Assembly (NCBI RefSeq): GCF_006376685.1
Contig: NZ_VEWL01000001.1
Span: 623,869-687,868 of the forward strand
Source: Ochrobactrum teleogrylli
Lineage (GTDB): Bacteria; Pseudomonadota; Alphaproteobacteria; Rhizobiales; Rhizobiaceae
Length of the DNA: 64,000 nucleotides
Direction: 5' to 3'
Shown: positions 34,447 through 43,153 of the stretch, piece by piece
Position numbering within the stretch: the first letter of the stretch is position 1
How the letters are laid out: each line of letters opens with the position of its first letter
Made by a program: the position numbers and the translations under genes
The notes under the pieces: generated by a model
Databases searched by the model: none
What the model was told of the DNA's origin: nothing
The model's input: only the letters and a program-made list of their open reading frames with translations

Positions 34447-36255
34447 ATGGCCGCTGCTGAAACCGCAACCCACGCCGCCGAAGCCGCCCATCATGGCGGT
34501 TTCGATCTTATCCCCATCGTCGTGCTTTTGGGCGCAGCCGTCATTGCAGTGCCTTTGTTCAAACGGCTCGGTCTCGGCTCGGTTCTCGGTTATCTCGCAG
34601 CCGGGCTGATCATCGGGCCGTTCGGTCTTGGACTATTTTCCGATCCGCAGGCGATCCTGCATGTTGCCGAACTCGGCGTGGTGATGTTCCTGTTCATCAT
34701 CGGTCTGGAGATGCAGCCCTCGCGCCTGTGGTCTATGCGCGGTGAAATCTTCGGTCTCGGTCTGGCACAGGTGGCACTCTGTATCGGTCTTCTCACTATC
34801 GTCGGCCTTACGCTTGGCTATCCGGTTGCGCAAAGCTTCGTCGCAGGCACCGGTTTCGTGCTGACGTCGACTGCCATCGTGATGCAAATGCTGGAAGAAC
34901 GGCGGGCCATGGGTCTGCCGAAAGGTCGCCGCATCGTTGCAATTCTGCTGCTCGAAGACCTCGCCATCGTGCCGCTTCTGGCGCTCGTTGCCTTTCTGGC
35001 GCCGGGCGGCGAAGAAACGACGCTCGCCGACCGTCTGACCGGCATTGCCATCGGGCTTGCCTCCATCGTCGGCCTGATCCTGGCCGGGCGCTATCTGCTC
35101 GACCCGTTATTCCGCATTCTCGGCAAAGCCAAAGCGCGCGAGGTGATGACGGCGGCAGCACTTTTCGTCGTGCTGGGTGCAGCGCTTGCCATGCAACTCG
35201 GCGGGCTATCGATGGCGATGGGCGCATTTCTTGCTGGCGTGCTGCTGTCGGAATCCACCTTCCGCCACCAGCTTGAAGCCGATGTCGAACCATTTCGCGG
35301 TGTGCTGCTCGGCCTGTTCTTTCTCGGCGTTGGCATGTCGCTCGACCTTGCGGTGATTGCGGCCAGCTGGCAGCTGATCATCGTTGCGGTCATCGCCTAT
35401 ATGCTCTTGAAAATGTTTGGTATCTATGCGGTTGCCCGCTTGTTTCGCGCCAGCAACCGCGAAGCCGTCGAACGCGCCGTTCTGATGGCGCAGGGCGGTG
35501 AGTTCGCCTTCGTCCTTTATGCCGCTGCCACGGCGGTCAACATCATCGACGCCGAGGCCAATGCGATCCTGACGGCGACGATCATTGTCTCCATGGCGCT
35601 CACGCCGATCATGATCATCCTGCATGACCGGCTGATGCCAAAACCTGCGCCTTCCATGGAAGATGTCGAGACGGCAGACAATCTGTCCGCCAGCGTCCTC
35701 CTGATCGGCTTTGGCCGTTTCGGGCAGATCGTCAGCCAGCCGCTCCTTGGAAACAGCTGTTCGATTTCCATTATTGAAACCAACACCGATGCCATCCGCA
35801 ACGCGAAGGACTTCGGCTTCAAGGTCTATTTCGGCGACGGCTCGCGCCTCGACATACTGCATGCTGCGGGCGCACATCATGCGCGACTGATCGTCATCAG
35901 CGTTGACGACCGCGAAGCCAGCTTGAAAATCGCGGAACTGGTGAAGGCGGAATTTCCGCTTGTTCCGGTATTGGCAAGATCCCTCGACCGCGAACATGCC
36001 ATCGAACTGATTAATGCGGGTGTCGAATATCAAATCCGCGAGACCTTTGAATCGGCGCTGGCTCTTGGCGAAAAAGCGCTGGAAATGCTGGACGTCGATG
36101 AAGAGGAGCGCGCGCGTGTCATGGAAGATGTTCGCCGCCGCGACAGTGATCGCCTCACAATCGAATTAACCGAAGGCATTTATGCCGGGCGCGATCTCAT
36201 CCACGGCAACGCGCCGATCAAAGACAAGAAGGGCGGAACGGATAGCGCAAGATAG
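34447..36255 (+). CDS. CPA2-family monovalent cation:H+ antiporter (KefB/KefC-like)
   Basis: A 602-residue antiporter. The N-terminal Na+/H+ exchanger domain (about 20-390, 12 segments) shows LGSVLGYLAAGLIIGPFGL, ELGVVMFLFIIGLEMQPSRLW, TGFVLTSTAIVMQMLEERR and LLEDLAIVPLL. A TrkA-N/RCK domain (about 415-535) has SVLLIGFGRFGQIV with the dinucleotide-binding Gly pattern, and a charged C-tail follows. KefB/C proteins release K+ when electrophiles alkylate glutathione. The start has an AAGGAAA site at proper distance. No KefF/G accessory gene is adjacent; it precedes the pqq operon by 128 bases. Confidence 0.9.
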   Translation: MAAAETATHAAEAAHHGGFDLIPIVVLLGAAVIAVPLFKRLGLGSVLGYLAAGLIIGPFGLGLFSDPQAILHVAELGVVMFLFIIGLEMQPSRLWSMRGEIFGLGLAQVALCIGLLTIVGLTLGYPVAQSFVAGTGFVLTSTAIVMQMLEERRAMGLPKGRRIVAILLLEDLAIVPLLALVAFLAPGGEETTLADRLTGIAIGLASIVGLILAGRYLLDPLFRILGKAKAREVMTAAALFVVLGAALAMQLGGLSMAMGAFLAGVLLSESTFRHQLEADVEPFRGVLLGLFFLGVGMSLDLAVIAASWQLIIVAVIAYMLLKMFGIYAVARLFRASNREAVERAVLMAQGGEFAFVLYAAATAVNIIDAEANAILTATIIVSMALTPIMIILHDRLMPKPAPSMEDVETADNLSASVLLIGFGRFGQIVSQPLLGNSCSISIIETNTDAIRNAKDFGFKVYFGDGSRLDILHAAGAHHARLIVISVDDREASLKIAELVKAEFPLVPVLARSLDREHAIELINAGVEYQIRETFESALALGEKALEMLDVDEEERARVMEDVRRRDSDRLTIELTEGIYAGRDLIHGNAPIKDKKGGTDSAR

Positions 36256-36383
36256 AACAAGGCGTTTATCGGCATAGCTGAGCCTGTGGTAAAATTGGGT
36301 TGATCTGGCCTACCAAACGGCGCGGCTCTTCCTAGTTTATAGGTGGTACAATGTTATCATTCGTCCAACCAAGGAGAAGCCGC

Positions 36384-36491
36384 ATGACGAAATCTCTGTC
36401 CTGGCATGCACCGAAGTTCATCGAAGTTAGCTGCGGCATGGAAATCAATCGCTATGCACCGGCAGACGGTGACGAACCAATCCTGTTCTGA
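36384..36491 (+). CDS. pqqA: PQQ precursor peptide PqqA
   Basis: A 35-residue peptide, the ribosomal substrate for PQQ. The cross-linked Glu and Tyr sit in the E-x3-Y motif of GMEINRY (E20, Y24), after WHAPKFIEVSCG. Ten residues follow the Tyr, ending PILF, slightly longer than the shortest homologues. AAGGAG lies seven bases before ATG 36384. It is the first gene of pqqABCDE; too short for standard ORF searches. Confidence 0.95.
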   Translation: MTKSLSWHAPKFIEVSCGMEINRYAPADGDEPILF

Positions 36492-36520
36492 ACTGTCTCC
36501 CCAGACGCGGGAACAGTTTC

Positions 36521-37426
36521 ATGACGGAGTTCCGCGCAATCGTGATTGGGGCCGCCGCTGGCGGCGGTCTCCCTCAGTGGAATTGTGGTTGTGAAAACTG
36601 CCGTTTGGCGCGATTGGGCCTGCCGGATGGAATTGTGCCTCAAACCCAGTCCTCGCTGGCCGTCACATCGGATGGCGACAGCTGGGCGCTGCTCAACGCA
36701 TCGCCCGACCTGCGACAGCAACTGATCAACACACCCGCCTTGCATCCGCGAGCGTTGCGTGACAGTCCGATCAAGACCGTGCTCCTGACCAATGGCGATA
36801 TAGATCACATTGCCGGTCTTTTGACGCTGCGGGAAAAGCAGCCGTTCCGGCTGGTGATGACTGCTGCCATTCGCGATATTCTCGCTGCAAATCCGATTTT
36901 CAATGCGCTCGATCCGGCTTTCGTAACGCAGGAAATCGTGGCGCTGAATGAGCCCTTCATGCTGGTGCCCGGCATCGAGGCGCGATTGTTTTCCGTGCCC
37001 GGAAAAGTGCCGCTCTTCATGGAAAGCGAAAACCCGGACACGGCGCTTGAGGGCGAGCAGACGGTTGGCGTCGAACTCATCACGGTCAGGCACCGGATTT
37101 ATTACATTCCGGGTTGTGCGCTGCTGCGCGACGATCTCAAGGCTCGGATCAGCGGCGCCGAAATTCTTTATTTCGACGGCACGCTTTTCACCGATGACGA
37201 GATGATCAAATCCGGCACCGGCATCAAGTCTGGCCAACGCATGGGGCATATGTCCATCTCGGGCTACGAGGGCAGCCTGAAAGCGCTCGCCAAGGTGGTA
37301 GTTCGACGCAAGATATATGTCCATATCAACAATACGAACCCGGTCTGGCGTGATGGCCCCGAGCGGAAGCTGGTCGAGGATAACGGGTTCGAAATCGCCT
37401 TTGACGGCAAGGAGATCGCTTTATGA
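36521..37426 (+). CDS. pqqB: PQQ biosynthesis protein PqqB
   Basis: A 301-residue metallo-beta-lactamase-fold protein. The N-terminus IVIGAAAGGGLPQWNCGCENC with its cysteines and the LLTNGDIDHIAGLLTLRE metal region are typical. PqqB is reported to hydroxylate the Glu-Tyr precursor in PQQ synthesis (family knowledge). It lies 29 bases after pqqA. The stop overlaps pqqC (ATGA). Confidence 0.96.
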   Translation: MTEFRAIVIGAAAGGGLPQWNCGCENCRLARLGLPDGIVPQTQSSLAVTSDGDSWALLNASPDLRQQLINTPALHPRALRDSPIKTVLLTNGDIDHIAGLLTLREKQPFRLVMTAAIRDILAANPIFNALDPAFVTQEIVALNEPFMLVPGIEARLFSVPGKVPLFMESENPDTALEGEQTVGVELITVRHRIYYIPGCALLRDDLKARISGAEILYFDGTLFTDDEMIKSGTGIKSGQRMGHMSISGYEGSLKALAKVVVRRKIYVHINNTNPVWRDGPERKLVEDNGFEIAFDGKEIAL

Positions 37427-38205
37427 AAGACGCTGCCGACAGGGACACGTTTCACGCCCGACTTCTGGCCATCGGTCATGAGCGTTATCACGACAAGCAT
37501 CCGTTCCATATCCGGCTGCATGGCGGCGAATGCACCATTACGGAAGTGCGCGCCTGGGTGATCAATCGCTATTGCTATCAAAGCAGCATTCCCATGAAGG
37601 ATGCGGCGTTCCTTTCACGCTGCGAGGATGTCGATATGCGCCGCGCCTGGCGCTCGCGGATCGAAGACCACGACGGCGGCATCCATGAAGGTGGCGGCAT
37701 CCGGCGCTGGCTCAAACTGGCCGAAGCCGTTGGCCTTGATCCCGACTATGTGGCGTCCGGCAAGGGCATTTTGGCGGCAACCCGCTTTGCAGTGGGTGCT
37801 TATGTACACTATGTCCGCGACAAGCCGCTGCTGGATGCGGTCGCATCGTCGCTTACCGAACTCTTCGCACCGAAAATCCATAAGGATCGCATTGCAGGTC
37901 TGCTGAAGCATTATGCCTTTGCCGATGAAGACGCGCTGTCCTATTTCCGCCAGCGGCTCAACGAAGCGCCGGTCGATGTCGAATATGGTCTTGCCTATGT
38001 GCTGGAACATGCCGACACTTTGGAAAAGCAGGATGCTGTGGCCGCTGCCCTGACCTTCAAAACGGATGTGCTGTGGGCGCAGCTCGATGCGCTTTACGCG
38101 GCCTATGTGGCCCCCGGCATGACCCCGCCCGGCGCATGGGATGGCAGGCAAGGCGTGAATGCCGCATGGGACAAGGCTCTGGCAGAAAAGAGGGTTTCCG
38201 CATGA
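37423..38205 (+). CDS. pqqC: Pyrroloquinoline-quinone synthase PqqC
   Basis: A 260-residue helical cofactorless oxidase that performs the final ring closure and eight-electron oxidation to PQQ. Conserved blocks are RYHDKHPFHIRLHGGECT, VINRYCYQSSIPMKDAAFLSRCED, RIEDHDGGIHEGGGIRRWLKLAEAVGL and RFAVGAYVHYVRDKPLLDAVASSLTELFAP (read in parts). It overlaps pqqB at the start and pqqD at the end (ATGA at both junctions). Confidence 0.97.
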   Translation: MKDAADRDTFHARLLAIGHERYHDKHPFHIRLHGGECTITEVRAWVINRYCYQSSIPMKDAAFLSRCEDVDMRRAWRSRIEDHDGGIHEGGGIRRWLKLAEAVGLDPDYVASGKGILAATRFAVGAYVHYVRDKPLLDAVASSLTELFAPKIHKDRIAGLLKHYAFADEDALSYFRQRLNEAPVDVEYGLAYVLEHADTLEKQDAVAAALTFKTDVLWAQLDALYAAYVAPGMTPPGAWDGRQGVNAAWDKALAEKRVSA

Positions 38206-38501
38206 GCGAGACAGGCAGCGTCGCCATCAAACCGGCCGATATCGTAACGCTTGCGCGTGGTGTGAGACTGCGCGTCGATGAGGTGCGCGGACAAACCGTG
38301 CTTCTGGCGCCAGAGCGCGCCATGGCGCTCGACGACATTGCGATCCTGATCGTCAATGCGCTTGATGGTGTGCGCAGCATCGATGCGATCTGCGATGCTT
38401 TCGCATTGGAATTCAATGCGCCACGCGAACAGGTCGGCAGCGATGTGCTGGCCTTCGTTCAGGAACTGGCCAACCGCCGCATGATCGAGGTTCAGACATG
38501 A
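38202..38501 (+). CDS. pqqD: PQQ peptide chaperone PqqD
   Basis: A 99-residue RiPP recognition element that presents PqqA to PqqE. Typical elements are RLRVDEVRGQTVLLAPERAM, ILIVNALDGVRSIDAICDAF and DVLAFVQELANRRMIE. ATG 38202 overlaps the pqqC stop, and its own stop overlaps pqqE, in keeping with stoichiometric PqqD-PqqE expression. The longer open frame upstream is inside pqqC. Confidence 0.95.
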   Translation: MSETGSVAIKPADIVTLARGVRLRVDEVRGQTVLLAPERAMALDDIAILIVNALDGVRSIDAICDAFALEFNAPREQVGSDVLAFVQELANRRMIEVQT

Positions 38502-39613
38502 ATCTGGTAATTCAGGAAGCAAAGCTGAAACGGCTGGCACCGCCGCCGATAGCTTTGCTTGCCGAATTGACGCATCGCTGCCCCCTTGCCTGCCCCTATT
38601 GTTCCAACCCGCTGGAACTGATTGGCGTAAAGCAGGAGCTTTCGACGCAAGAGTGGATAGAGGTCTTTCGTCAGGCCGCCAAAATGGGCGTTTTGCACCT
38701 CCATCTTTCCGGTGGAGAACCGGCTACGCGGCGCGATCTTCTTGAGTTGACCGCGGCTGCCGTCAAGCTTGGGCTTTATACCAATCTCATCACCTCGGGC
38801 GTCGGTCTCACCCAAGCACGTGTGGACGCACTCGGGCAGGCTGGTCTCGACCATGTGCAGCTTTCCATACAGGGCACCGGCGCCGCATCGGCGGACCGTA
38901 TCGGCGGATATAAAGGCGGGTTCGAACGCAAGATGGCCGTCGCGAACTGGGTCACGACGGCGGGCATTCCGCTGACAGTCAACGCCGTCTGCCACAAGCA
39001 GAACATGGACCAGCTCGACGCGATGCTGGAGCTTGCGCTGACGCTTGGTGCGCGCCGCATCGAAATTGCAACCGTGCAATTTCACGGCTGGGCAGAGAAA
39101 AACAAGGCGGCGCTTTTGCCGACACGCGAGCAGGTCGTCAAAGCCAACCAGACCGTCGCTGAAGCGCGCAAGCGTCTCGAAGGCCGACTTGTGATCGATT
39201 ATGTTCCGGCTGATTATTATTCGTCCTATCCGAAAGCCTGCATGGGCGGTTGGGGCCGGGTTGGCCTCAATGTTACGCCCGACGGGCGCGTGCTGCCGTG
39301 CCATGCCGCAGAAACAATCCCGTCGCTTCGCTTCGACAATGTTCGCGATAAGGGACTGGCCGATATCTGGTTTGATGGCGAGGCCTTTAATGCCTATCGC
39401 GGCGATGACTGGATGCCCGACCTCTGCCGCAGTTGCGAGCGCAAGGAGATAGACTTCGGCGGCTGCCGCTGTCAGGCGATGGCGCTGGCTGGTGATGCAA
39501 GCGCGACCGATCCGGTCTGTGTACGCTCACCGCTGCGCGATACGGTGACGGCCATGGCGCAGGAAAACGCCGCTGCTCCCATCCCGGATAGCTTTATCTA
39601 TCGCAAGTTCTGA
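38498..39613 (+). CDS. pqqE: PqqA radical SAM cyclase PqqE
   Basis: A 371-residue radical SAM/SPASM enzyme forming the Glu-Tyr carbon-carbon bond in PqqA. The SAM cluster motif CPLACPYC supplies C28, C32 and C35; the SPASM auxiliary cluster cysteines include those in LPCHAAETIPS and LCRSCERKEIDFGGCRCQ. LSGGEPATRRDLLEL is the GGE motif. The start overlaps the pqqD stop. No pqqF or other protease follows, so the processing peptidase must be encoded elsewhere. Confidence 0.97.
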   Translation: MNLVIQEAKLKRLAPPPIALLAELTHRCPLACPYCSNPLELIGVKQELSTQEWIEVFRQAAKMGVLHLHLSGGEPATRRDLLELTAAAVKLGLYTNLITSGVGLTQARVDALGQAGLDHVQLSIQGTGAASADRIGGYKGGFERKMAVANWVTTAGIPLTVNAVCHKQNMDQLDAMLELALTLGARRIEIATVQFHGWAEKNKAALLPTREQVVKANQTVAEARKRLEGRLVIDYVPADYYSSYPKACMGGWGRVGLNVTPDGRVLPCHAAETIPSLRFDNVRDKGLADIWFDGEAFNAYRGDDWMPDLCRSCERKEIDFGGCRCQAMALAGDASATDPVCVRSPLRDTVTAMAQENAAAPIPDSFIYRKF

Positions 39614-39711
39614 CTGCGGAGCGACACACCCACACTCGTCAGAACCGATTGATCTCAGCTGATTTTGCGCTAACAATCCGTCATCCTTTCCTTTGATGAA
39701 ATGCTCCCCTT

Positions 39712-40218
39712 ATGGCCGACACCACCACACCCGTTTTCGTCTCCGTTCGCCCTTTTCAACCAACTGATCTGGAAGGCGTATTTTCCGTTATCCTGCCGAT
39801 CCAGCGGGACGAATATGGCATCGCCATAACCGCCGAAGACCAGCCCGACCTCAATTCCATCGACAGCTTTTATCGGTTAGGCAGCGGGGAGTTCTGGGTT
39901 GCGGAACATGATGGGCTTGTCGTAGGAACAATCGCGCTCAAGGATATCGGCAACAACGAAGCCGCTCTGCGGAAAATGTTCGTCGCCGCTGCCTATCGGG
40001 GTTCCGGGATTGGGACTGCCAGCAAGCTGTTGTCTGCCCTGCTCGCTCATGCCCGAGAAAAAGGCATTCGCCGTATTTATCTTGGAACGACGGATAAATT
40101 TCTCGGCGCACACCGTTTTTATGAAAAGAATGGTTTTACCGTGGTGGAACGGTCTGCCCTGCCAGAGAGTTTTCCTGTCATGGCAGTGGACTCGAAGTTT
40201 TATGTAATCGCGCTGTAG
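39712..40218 (+). CDS. GNAT-family N-acetyltransferase
   Basis: A 168-residue GNAT acyltransferase. Acetyl-CoA binding motif A reads LRKMFVAAAYRGSGIGTASKLL, followed by IRRIYLGTTDKFLGAHRFYEKNGFTVV. The substrate is unknown. It stands alone between pqqE and a TetR gene; ATG 39712 has only a weak ribosome-binding site (CTCCCCTT before it). Confidence 0.9.
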   Translation: MADTTTPVFVSVRPFQPTDLEGVFSVILPIQRDEYGIAITAEDQPDLNSIDSFYRLGSGEFWVAEHDGLVVGTIALKDIGNNEAALRKMFVAAAYRGSGIGTASKLLSALLAHAREKGIRRIYLGTTDKFLGAHRFYEKNGFTVVERSALPESFPVMAVDSKFYVIAL

Positions 40219-40401
40219 GTGCGCTTTCAAAAATTAATCGCCAACAGTGCACGTAAAGTATTCCCGGCAAAAAACTGCAATAGTTCTGTGTGGCATAATG
40301 CGCGACAACACTGAGATGGAGCACGCAAAAAGACCAATTCAACTGGAATCGTTTTGCAAGCTGCTTCGACATGACGATGCCATGAGGAAGGGAATACAGC
40401 C

Positions 40402-41073
40402 ATGGTCAACAATCCGACGACCAATCGTGCTGAAGCGCAGAAGACCGAGCCTCGCACGGCAACAAGGGTGCCCAGAACGCGCGGTCCCAGCCCAGAGAAG
40501 ACGGCGCGCACCCGCAGGCAGATCATCAGGTCCGCGATGCGGGAGTTTCTGGACAAGGGCTATGCCAATGCGACCATGGCCGGTATCGCCGAACGCGCCA
40601 GCCTCGCCAAAGGCACGGCCTACCGCTATTTCGACACCAAGGAAGATCTCTTTGCTGGCATCGTCCGCGATATCGTGACCAACCCGCTCGGTGAGATTGA
40701 AAACTTCCCGATCAGGGCGGACGAGCGGGTTTCCGATTATTGCAAACGCACCATGATCCCGGTGATGCGGACCATCGAGGACAAGGGGCGGGCGACTGTG
40801 GCGCGGCTTGTGCTCGCCGAAGGACATGCCTTTCCGTATCTCACGGAAGTTTACCGTACGGAAGTCTATGAGCCTTTTCTGGATCGGATACGCTGGCTGA
40901 TCGACGTGGCTGAAGAACGCGGAGAGCTGAAGGGCACCATCCTGAAAACCTATCCGCATCTGCTGACCGCGCCCGTGTGGATGAGCATCGTCCATAACGG
41001 CCTTCTCGGACAGGATAGCCTGATCGACAGCGCAACCATGTTCGAAGCGCAGGTCGACCTTCTGTTCAAGTGA
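40402..41073 (+). CDS. TetR/AcrR-family regulator
   Basis: A 223-residue one-component regulator. The N-terminal 25 residues are polar and basic, then RRQIIRSAMREFLDKGYANATMAGIAERASLAKGTAYRYFDTKEDLFAG (read in parts) gives the TetR helix-turn-helix. The C-terminal ligand domain ends QVDLLFK. GGAAGGGAATACAGCC precedes ATG 40402. Target and ligand are unknown; the downstream PadR gene is 75 bases away and may be cotranscribed. Confidence 0.92.
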   Translation: MVNNPTTNRAEAQKTEPRTATRVPRTRGPSPEKTARTRRQIIRSAMREFLDKGYANATMAGIAERASLAKGTAYRYFDTKEDLFAGIVRDIVTNPLGEIENFPIRADERVSDYCKRTMIPVMRTIEDKGRATVARLVLAEGHAFPYLTEVYRTEVYEPFLDRIRWLIDVAEERGELKGTILKTYPHLLTAPVWMSIVHNGLLGQDSLIDSATMFEAQVDLLFK

Positions 41074-41100
41074 CAGACCGAAACGCATTACGAAAAATTA

Positions 41101-41135
41101 ATCCCGATATATCTTGTTTTTCGATATATCGGGAT
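41101..41135. promoter_or_regulatory. Candidate PadR operator: paired GATATATC palindromes
   Basis: Two copies of the palindrome GATATATC (41106-41113 and 41123-41130) sit inside a perfect 13-bp inverted repeat (41101-41113 / 41123-41135), 14 bases before the PadR gene. An autoregulatory operator is the simplest reading. Confidence 0.65.
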
Positions 41136-41148
41136 TTATCTTGTGGTC

Positions 41149-41811
41149 ATGACAAACACAAGCAATGGCGATCCGGATCGCCCAAATCATCCGGAACAAG
41201 AAGAAACCCGCCATCGTCACGGTCGCCATGGCGATCATCGCGGCGGTCACCGGGGTGGTCCCTTCGGTGGGCATGGCCGTCATCGCGGGGAACATTCCTA
41301 TGGCGAACATGACGACCATCGGGGCGAACGACGTGGCCGAGGCGGTCACCGTCGTGAGCGGATTTTCGATTATGGCGACCTGCGCCTGCTGGTCCTTACC
41401 ATGATCGCCGAACGCCCCCGTCATGGATATGAGCTGATCAAGGATATTTCCGAACGGCTGCAAGGCGTTTACACGCCAAGCCCAGGCGTGATCTATCCGA
41501 CGCTCTCATGGCTGGACGACATGGGCTACACCGTCACCGAACCCGGCGTTTCAGGCAAGAAGCTCAATCGCATCACGGCAGAGGGTGAGGCCTTTCTGGT
41601 CGCAAACCGTGCCGCAGCCGATGCGCTTTTGAGCAGAATAAGCAGTTTTGCCGAAAACAACGGCGAGATGCCGCACACCGTCATTCACGCGCTGAAAAGT
41701 CTGAAGATGACGGTTCGCCAAAGGCTGCATCGTGGACCGATGGATGCCGCAAGCGCTGAAGCCATCGTCACCGCACTCAACGAAGCTGCCCGCATTGTGG
41801 AGGAAAGCTGA
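41149..41811 (+). CDS. PadR-family regulator with His-rich N-terminus (YqjI-like)
   Basis: A 220-residue PadR regulator. The first 70 residues hold 12 histidines with many Gly and Arg, resembling the metal-binding N-terminus of E. coli YqjI, a nickel/iron-responsive PadR protein. The winged helix follows at about 76-155: LLVLTMIAERPRHGYELIKDI, TPSPGVIYPTLSWLDDMGYT. A C-terminal dimerising helix ends the protein. ATG 41149 is chosen; a GTG at 41143 is in frame. It overlaps the DUF2218 gene by one base and follows a strong inverted repeat, so it is probably autoregulated and metal-sensing (inference). Confidence 0.9.
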   Translation: MTNTSNGDPDRPNHPEQEETRHRHGRHGDHRGGHRGGPFGGHGRHRGEHSYGEHDDHRGERRGRGGHRRERIFDYGDLRLLVLTMIAERPRHGYELIKDISERLQGVYTPSPGVIYPTLSWLDDMGYTVTEPGVSGKKLNRITAEGEAFLVANRAAADALLSRISSFAENNGEMPHTVIHALKSLKMTVRQRLHRGPMDAASAEAIVTALNEAARIVEES

Positions 41812-42131
41812 TGGATACGTCGAATACGGTCGTGGATTCTGAAGCGTCCATCGCGACCGCCCATGCCAGCCGCTATTTGCAGCAATTGGCCAAGCATTTT
41901 GCGCATAAGCTGCCGGTCACTTTCGATCCGGCAGCGGGGCAGATCAGCTTCTCTATCGGCGACTGCCGGTTACGGGCCGATGATGCATTTCTGCATATCG
42001 CCCTCACCTCGCCCGATCAGCCTTCGCTGACACAGTTGCAGGATGTGGTCGTGCGGCATCTGGTGCGCTTTGCTTTCCGTGAAGAGCTTGTCGTCAACTG
42101 GCGCTGGCTTGAACAAGACACCGCAGGCTAA
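41811..42131 (+). CDS. DUF2218 protein
   Basis: A 106-residue DUF2218 protein: TAHASRYLQQLAKHFAHKLPV, GQISFSIGDCRLRADDAFLHIAL and HLVRFAFREELVVNWRW. In other bacteria this domain is fused to or next to siderophore-interacting ferric reductases, supporting a metal-homeostasis role; here it is stand-alone. Its ATG overlaps the PadR stop by one base, so the two are coupled. Confidence 0.88.
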   Translation: MDTSNTVVDSEASIATAHASRYLQQLAKHFAHKLPVTFDPAAGQISFSIGDCRLRADDAFLHIALTSPDQPSLTQLQDVVVRHLVRFAFREELVVNWRWLEQDTAG

Positions 42132-42173
42132 AGTCTGTGAGAAGACGCCCGCCTTCCGGCCGGCGCAACCTGT

Positions 42174-43091
42174 TTAGCTCCAATCACGATCCCAGTCAGG
42201 CTCACCGCGAAAACTCTCCGCCAGATAGTCGACGAGGGTGCGTACCTTGATCGCCAGATGGCGCGCAGGCGGATAGACCGCATGGATGCCAAGCGGCGTG
42301 CTTTCAAACTCGCCAAGGAGCCGCTGCACCCGCCCCTCACGGATGGACGGCCCGGCAATGAATGTTGGGACGTGGGCTATGCCCAATCCGGCAAGGGCCG
42401 CATCGAGACAGGCTTCGCCATTGGAAAAATGCAACCGGCCTGCAACATTGACCGCCTCACCGTCGCCGCCTTGTGGGGAAGCGAAATGCCAGACATACGG
42501 ATCGCGGAAATTCGTATCAATGATGCATCTATGCTGCGTCAGTTCCTGTGGATGAACCGGCGTTCCATGTTCGGCAAGGTAGGACGGTGCGGCCACCAGA
42601 ACCACCCGCGCATCGCACAGTTTGCGGGCAATCAGGCTACTGTCGAGCGGCTTTCCGATCCGAACCCCGATATCGAAACCTTCATCGACCAGACTGACAA
42701 CCCGATCAGAAAAGCTCACATCAATCTGGATATCTGGAAAAGATTGCGCGAATTGCAGCAATACGGGCGTCAGCCGCAAAGTTCCGAATGACAAGGGAGC
42801 CGTCAGCCGGATGCGTCCAGTCGGAGCGCCCGATGCATTGCGCACCGCGGCTTCCAGCGCGTCAAAGTCCTGCAACAGGCCTTTCATGCGCTCATAATAA
42901 GCGTACCCCACCTCGGTCGGCGACAAGGCGCGCGTGGTACGCTTGATAAGCTGGACACCCAGATCGGCTTCCAGCCGCGAAACGAGTTTGGATGCCTGAC
43001 CGCTGCTTGTTCCAAGCCGTTGCGCCGCCGCAGAAAAACTGCCCGTATCAAGCACCGCCACGAACATGCGTTCACAGTCAAGCCGATCCAT
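42174..43091 (-). CDS. LysR-family regulator
   Basis: A 305-residue LysR regulator. The DNA-binding region MDRLDCERMFVAVLDTGSFS followed by AAAQRLGTSSGQASKLVSRLEADLGVQLIKRTTRALSPTE (read in parts) is typical, and the effector domain (about 90-295) has GRIRLTAPLSFG and DIGVRIGKPLDSSLIARKL. This is the CrgA/DsdC-like subgroup often controlling quinone or aldehyde defence genes. A perfect 13-bp inverted repeat lies just upstream of the start. Its likely targets are itself or the esterase and GST genes next to it. Confidence 0.93.
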   Translation of the reverse strand: MDRLDCERMFVAVLDTGSFSAAAQRLGTSSGQASKLVSRLEADLGVQLIKRTTRALSPTEVGYAYYERMKGLLQDFDALEAAVRNASGAPTGRIRLTAPLSFGTLRLTPVLLQFAQSFPDIQIDVSFSDRVVSLVDEGFDIGVRIGKPLDSSLIARKLCDARVVLVAAPSYLAEHGTPVHPQELTQHRCIIDTNFRDPYVWHFASPQGGDGEAVNVAGRLHFSNGEACLDAALAGLGIAHVPTFIAGPSIREGRVQRLLGEFESTPLGIHAVYPPARHLAIKVRTLVDYLAESFRGEPDWDRDWS

Positions 43092-43104
43092 CGATTGCTT
43101 CCAT

Positions 43105-43145
43105 TTCAGCTATTTTCCACCGTTAAGAACGAGAAAATAGCTGAA
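43105..43145. promoter_or_regulatory. Perfect 13-bp inverted repeat upstream of lysR
   Basis: TTCAGCTATTTTC (43105-43117) and its exact reverse complement (43133-43145) flank a 15-base spacer, directly before the LysR start. The length and position fit a regulator binding region that also contains the LysR promoter. Confidence 0.55.
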
Positions 43146-43153
43146 TATGGAAA

